Below, piece by piece: positions 62,383 through 64,000 of a stretch of 64,000 nucleotides of DNA. How positions within the stretch are numbered: position 1 is the first letter of the stretch; every line of letters begins with the position of its first letter. The notes beneath the pieces were generated by a model, which saw only the letters and a list, made by a program, of their open reading frames with translations, ran no database searches and was not told the origin of the DNA. This DNA comes from DASZBX01 sp035943635 (GTDB lineage Bacteria; Actinomycetota; Actinomycetes; Streptomycetales; Catenulisporaceae): contig DASZBX010000067.1 of assembly GCA_035943635.1 (NCBI GenBank), positions 115,754-179,753 on the forward strand. The letters are read 5' to 3'. Made by a program: the position numbers and the translations under genes.

Positions 62383-63651
62383 ATGACAGTGACTGACATC
62401 ATCGATGAGCTGCGGTGGCGTGGCCTGATCGCCATGTCCACCGACGAGGACGCCTTGCGCAAGGCCTTCGCGGATGGCCCGGTCACGTTCTACTGCGGGT
62501 TCGACCCGACCGCGCCGAGCCTGCACATGGGCAACCTGGTCCAGCTGATCACGATGCGCCGGATCCAGAACGCGGGGAACTTCCCGCTCGGCCTGGTCGG
62601 CGGTTCCACCGGGCTGATCGGCGATCCGAGGCCGAGCGCGGAGCGGACGCTGAACTCCAAGGAGACCGTGGCCGGATGGGTGGAGAACCTGCGCGGCCAG
62701 GTCTCCCGGATCCTGGACTTCGAGGGCGAGTACGCCGCCCGGATCGTGAACAACCTGGACTGGACCGCGCCGATCTCGGCGATCGACTTCCTGCGGGACG
62801 TCGGCAAGCACTTCCGGGTCGGCAAGATGCTGGCCAAGGACGCGGTCAGCGCCCGGCTGAACTCCGAGGCCGGGATCAGCTACACCGAGTTCTCGTACCA
62901 GATCCTGCAGTCGCTCGACTTCCTGGAGCTCTACCGCCAGCACGGCTGCGTGCTGCAGACCGGCGGCAGCGACCAGTGGGGCAACCTCACGGCCGGGGTG
63001 GACCTGATCCACAAGGTGGAGGGCGCGACCGCGCACCTGATCGCCACGCCGTTGGTGACCAAGGCGGACGGCACGAAGTACGGCAAGACCGAGACCGGCG
63101 CGCTCTGGCTGGATCCGGAGATGATGTCGCCGTACGCCTTCTACCAGTTCTGGCTCAACGCCGAGGACTCGATGGTGGACACCTACCTGAAGATCTTCAC
63201 CTTCCGTTCGCGGGAGGAGATCCAGGAGCTGGCCCAGCTGACCGCGGACAAGCCCTTCCTGCGGGCGGCGCAGAAGGCGCTGGCCGAGGACGTGACCACC
63301 CTGGTGCACGGCGCGGAGCAGTTCCGGCGGGCCGAGTCGGCCAGCCGGGCCCTGTTCGGCCAGGCCGAGCTCGGTGAGCTGGACGAGGCCACCCTAGCCG
63401 CGGCCCTGGCCGAACTGCCGACGGTGAAGGTGACCGAGCTCGGCGCCGTGTACGAGCTCTTCGCCGAGGTCGGGATCGTGCCGAGCCGCAGTGCGGCCCG
63501 CCGGGCGATCCAGGAGGGCGGGGCGTACGTGAACAACGTGAAGATCGAGGACGTCGACGCTCCGGCCCTGGCGAGTGGTCTGCTGCATGGCAGATGGCTG
63601 CTGCTGCGCCGCGGCCGACGCACCCTCGGTGCGGTGGAATTGGTTCACTGA
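62383..63651 (+). CDS. tyrS: Tyrosine--tRNA ligase
   Basis: 422 residues. Class I signatures: HIGH-like SLHMGNLVQL in FYCGFDPTAPSLHMGN, and KMSKS-type KYGKTETGALWL. The C-terminal S4 domain begins VPSRSAARRAIQEGGAYVNN. ATG 62383 has no classic Shine-Dalgarno. It precedes the rRNA operon. Confidence 0.96.
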   Translation: MTVTDIIDELRWRGLIAMSTDEDALRKAFADGPVTFYCGFDPTAPSLHMGNLVQLITMRRIQNAGNFPLGLVGGSTGLIGDPRPSAERTLNSKETVAGWVENLRGQVSRILDFEGEYAARIVNNLDWTAPISAIDFLRDVGKHFRVGKMLAKDAVSARLNSEAGISYTEFSYQILQSLDFLELYRQHGCVLQTGGSDQWGNLTAGVDLIHKVEGATAHLIATPLVTKADGTKYGKTETGALWLDPEMMSPYAFYQFWLNAEDSMVDTYLKIFTFRSREEIQELAQLTADKPFLRAAQKALAEDVTTLVHGAEQFRRAESASRALFGQAELGELDEATLAAALAELPTVKVTELGAVYELFAEVGIVPSRSAARRAIQEGGAYVNNVKIEDVDAPALASGLLHGRWLLLRRGRRTLGAVELVH

Positions 63652-63703
63652 GCAGGAGAATCGCCGGGCCCGGCAGCGCGAATCAATGGTTGAACACGCC
63701 GAT

Positions 63704-63732
63704 TTGACGTTCCGGGCCCGGCAGCCTAATGT
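63704..63732 (+). promoter_or_regulatory. Promoter of the rRNA operon
   Basis: TTGACG (63704-63709) and TAATGT (63727-63732) with exactly 17 bases between them. The position, about 260 bases before 16S, is normal for rrn promoters. CCGGGCCCGGCAGC occurs twice, at about 63663 and 63712, suggesting duplication of the promoter unit. Confidence 0.75.
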
Positions 63733-63840
63733 TTACCCAGTCGCCACAAGGGGAACGCGGAAGCGGACCTGAGGGGCGGCGGGCAAGGCAAAGCACGAAG
63801 ACAAGCCTCGGTGGTCGTCGCAGGACGGTCGGTGAGTGTG

Positions 63841-63990
63841 TTTGTTTCTTGAGAACTCCACAGTGTGTCGAACTTATTGTTTACGATGCCATTTGTTGTA
63901 ATTCAATGGCTGATTGCCCGGATCCTGGTGGCTCCCGTCACGGGGCCGGGCTTTGAATATCGGCCAGGGAGCTTTCCCAAAAATATGGTT
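63841..63990 (+). promoter_or_regulatory. rrn leader with antitermination boxA and processing hairpin
   Basis: TTTGTTTCTTGAGAACTCC followed by ACAGTGTG (63841-63867) matches the actinobacterial boxA/boxC-type rrn leader. A stem, GCCCGG (63916-63921) with CCGGGC (63946-63951), may belong to RNase III processing. This DNA is AT-richer than the rest, as usual for rrn leaders. Confidence 0.75.
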
Positions 63991-64000
63991 CTTTTTGGAG
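63991..64000 (+). rRNA. 16S ribosomal RNA, first bases
   Basis: The window ends in TTTTTGGAG; the 16S of actinobacteria starts with (T)GGAGAGTTTGATCCTGGCTCAG, so the gene begins about here and continues beyond the window. The exact mature 5' end is uncertain by a few bases. Confidence 0.65.

Overview
The window is very GC-rich with strong G/C third-position codon bias, many GTG starts and 4-bp ATGA/GTGA gene overlaps. Together with Streptomyces-like gene order (DUF1844-infC-rpmI-rplT-TrmH methylase-histidine kinase-pheST-argCJBDFRG), F420-type oxidoreductase, mycosin-like protease and SARP regulator, this points to a filamentous-type actinobacterium. Genus cannot be read from the window; a Catenulispora/Actinospica-like lineage is only a guess.

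Layout. 0-1.2 kb: end of a molybdate ABC operon (modA end, modB, no modC following). 1.4-9.4 kb: mixed housekeeping and secreted proteins (membrane protein, M48 protease, F420-type flavoprotein, Uma2 nuclease, Tat-exported phosphoesterase with a beta-propeller partner). 9.47-9.63 kb: a structured RNA gene whose core is a circularly permuted tRNA (3' half before 5' half), closed by a long leader/trailer stem; this is the most unusual object in the window. 9.7-17.4 kb: acyl-CoA ligase, PAP2 phosphatase, endonuclease V, small envelope proteins, PhyH-type dioxygenase, a second phosphoesterase. 17.7-22.3 kb: a decay zone with a frameshifted ahpD, a 26-codon ahpC stub, oxyR with an abnormal start, two broken tandem paralogues of an unknown family, and 1.3 kb of gene-free repetitive DNA. 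22.3-29.5 kb: PadR regulator, trmB, thioredoxin/DUF4395 pair, HAD, RidA, tyrosine phosphatase, thioesterase, kinase-like protein; several carry low-complexity insertions. 29.6-32.6 kb: a STAND/WD40 gene whose NB-ARC core has been excised. 32.6-41.3 kb: 5'-3' exonuclease, PLP-type aldolase, Gln-rich membrane protein with mycosin-like protease, SseB, HipA-like/DUF3037 pair, HIT hydrolase, DUF1844.

41.3-64 kb is core genome: an infC operon with a terminator-like leader hairpin and an ATC start codon, RNA methylase, histidine kinase, pheST, a DrrAB-type exporter facing a SARP/NB-ARC regulator, then a compact arginine operon argC-J-B-D-F-R-G controlled by an ARG box overlapping the argC promoter (argC looks leaderless; argH is absent here), tyrS, and finally the promoter and leader of an rRNA operon, whose 16S gene begins in the last bases of the window.
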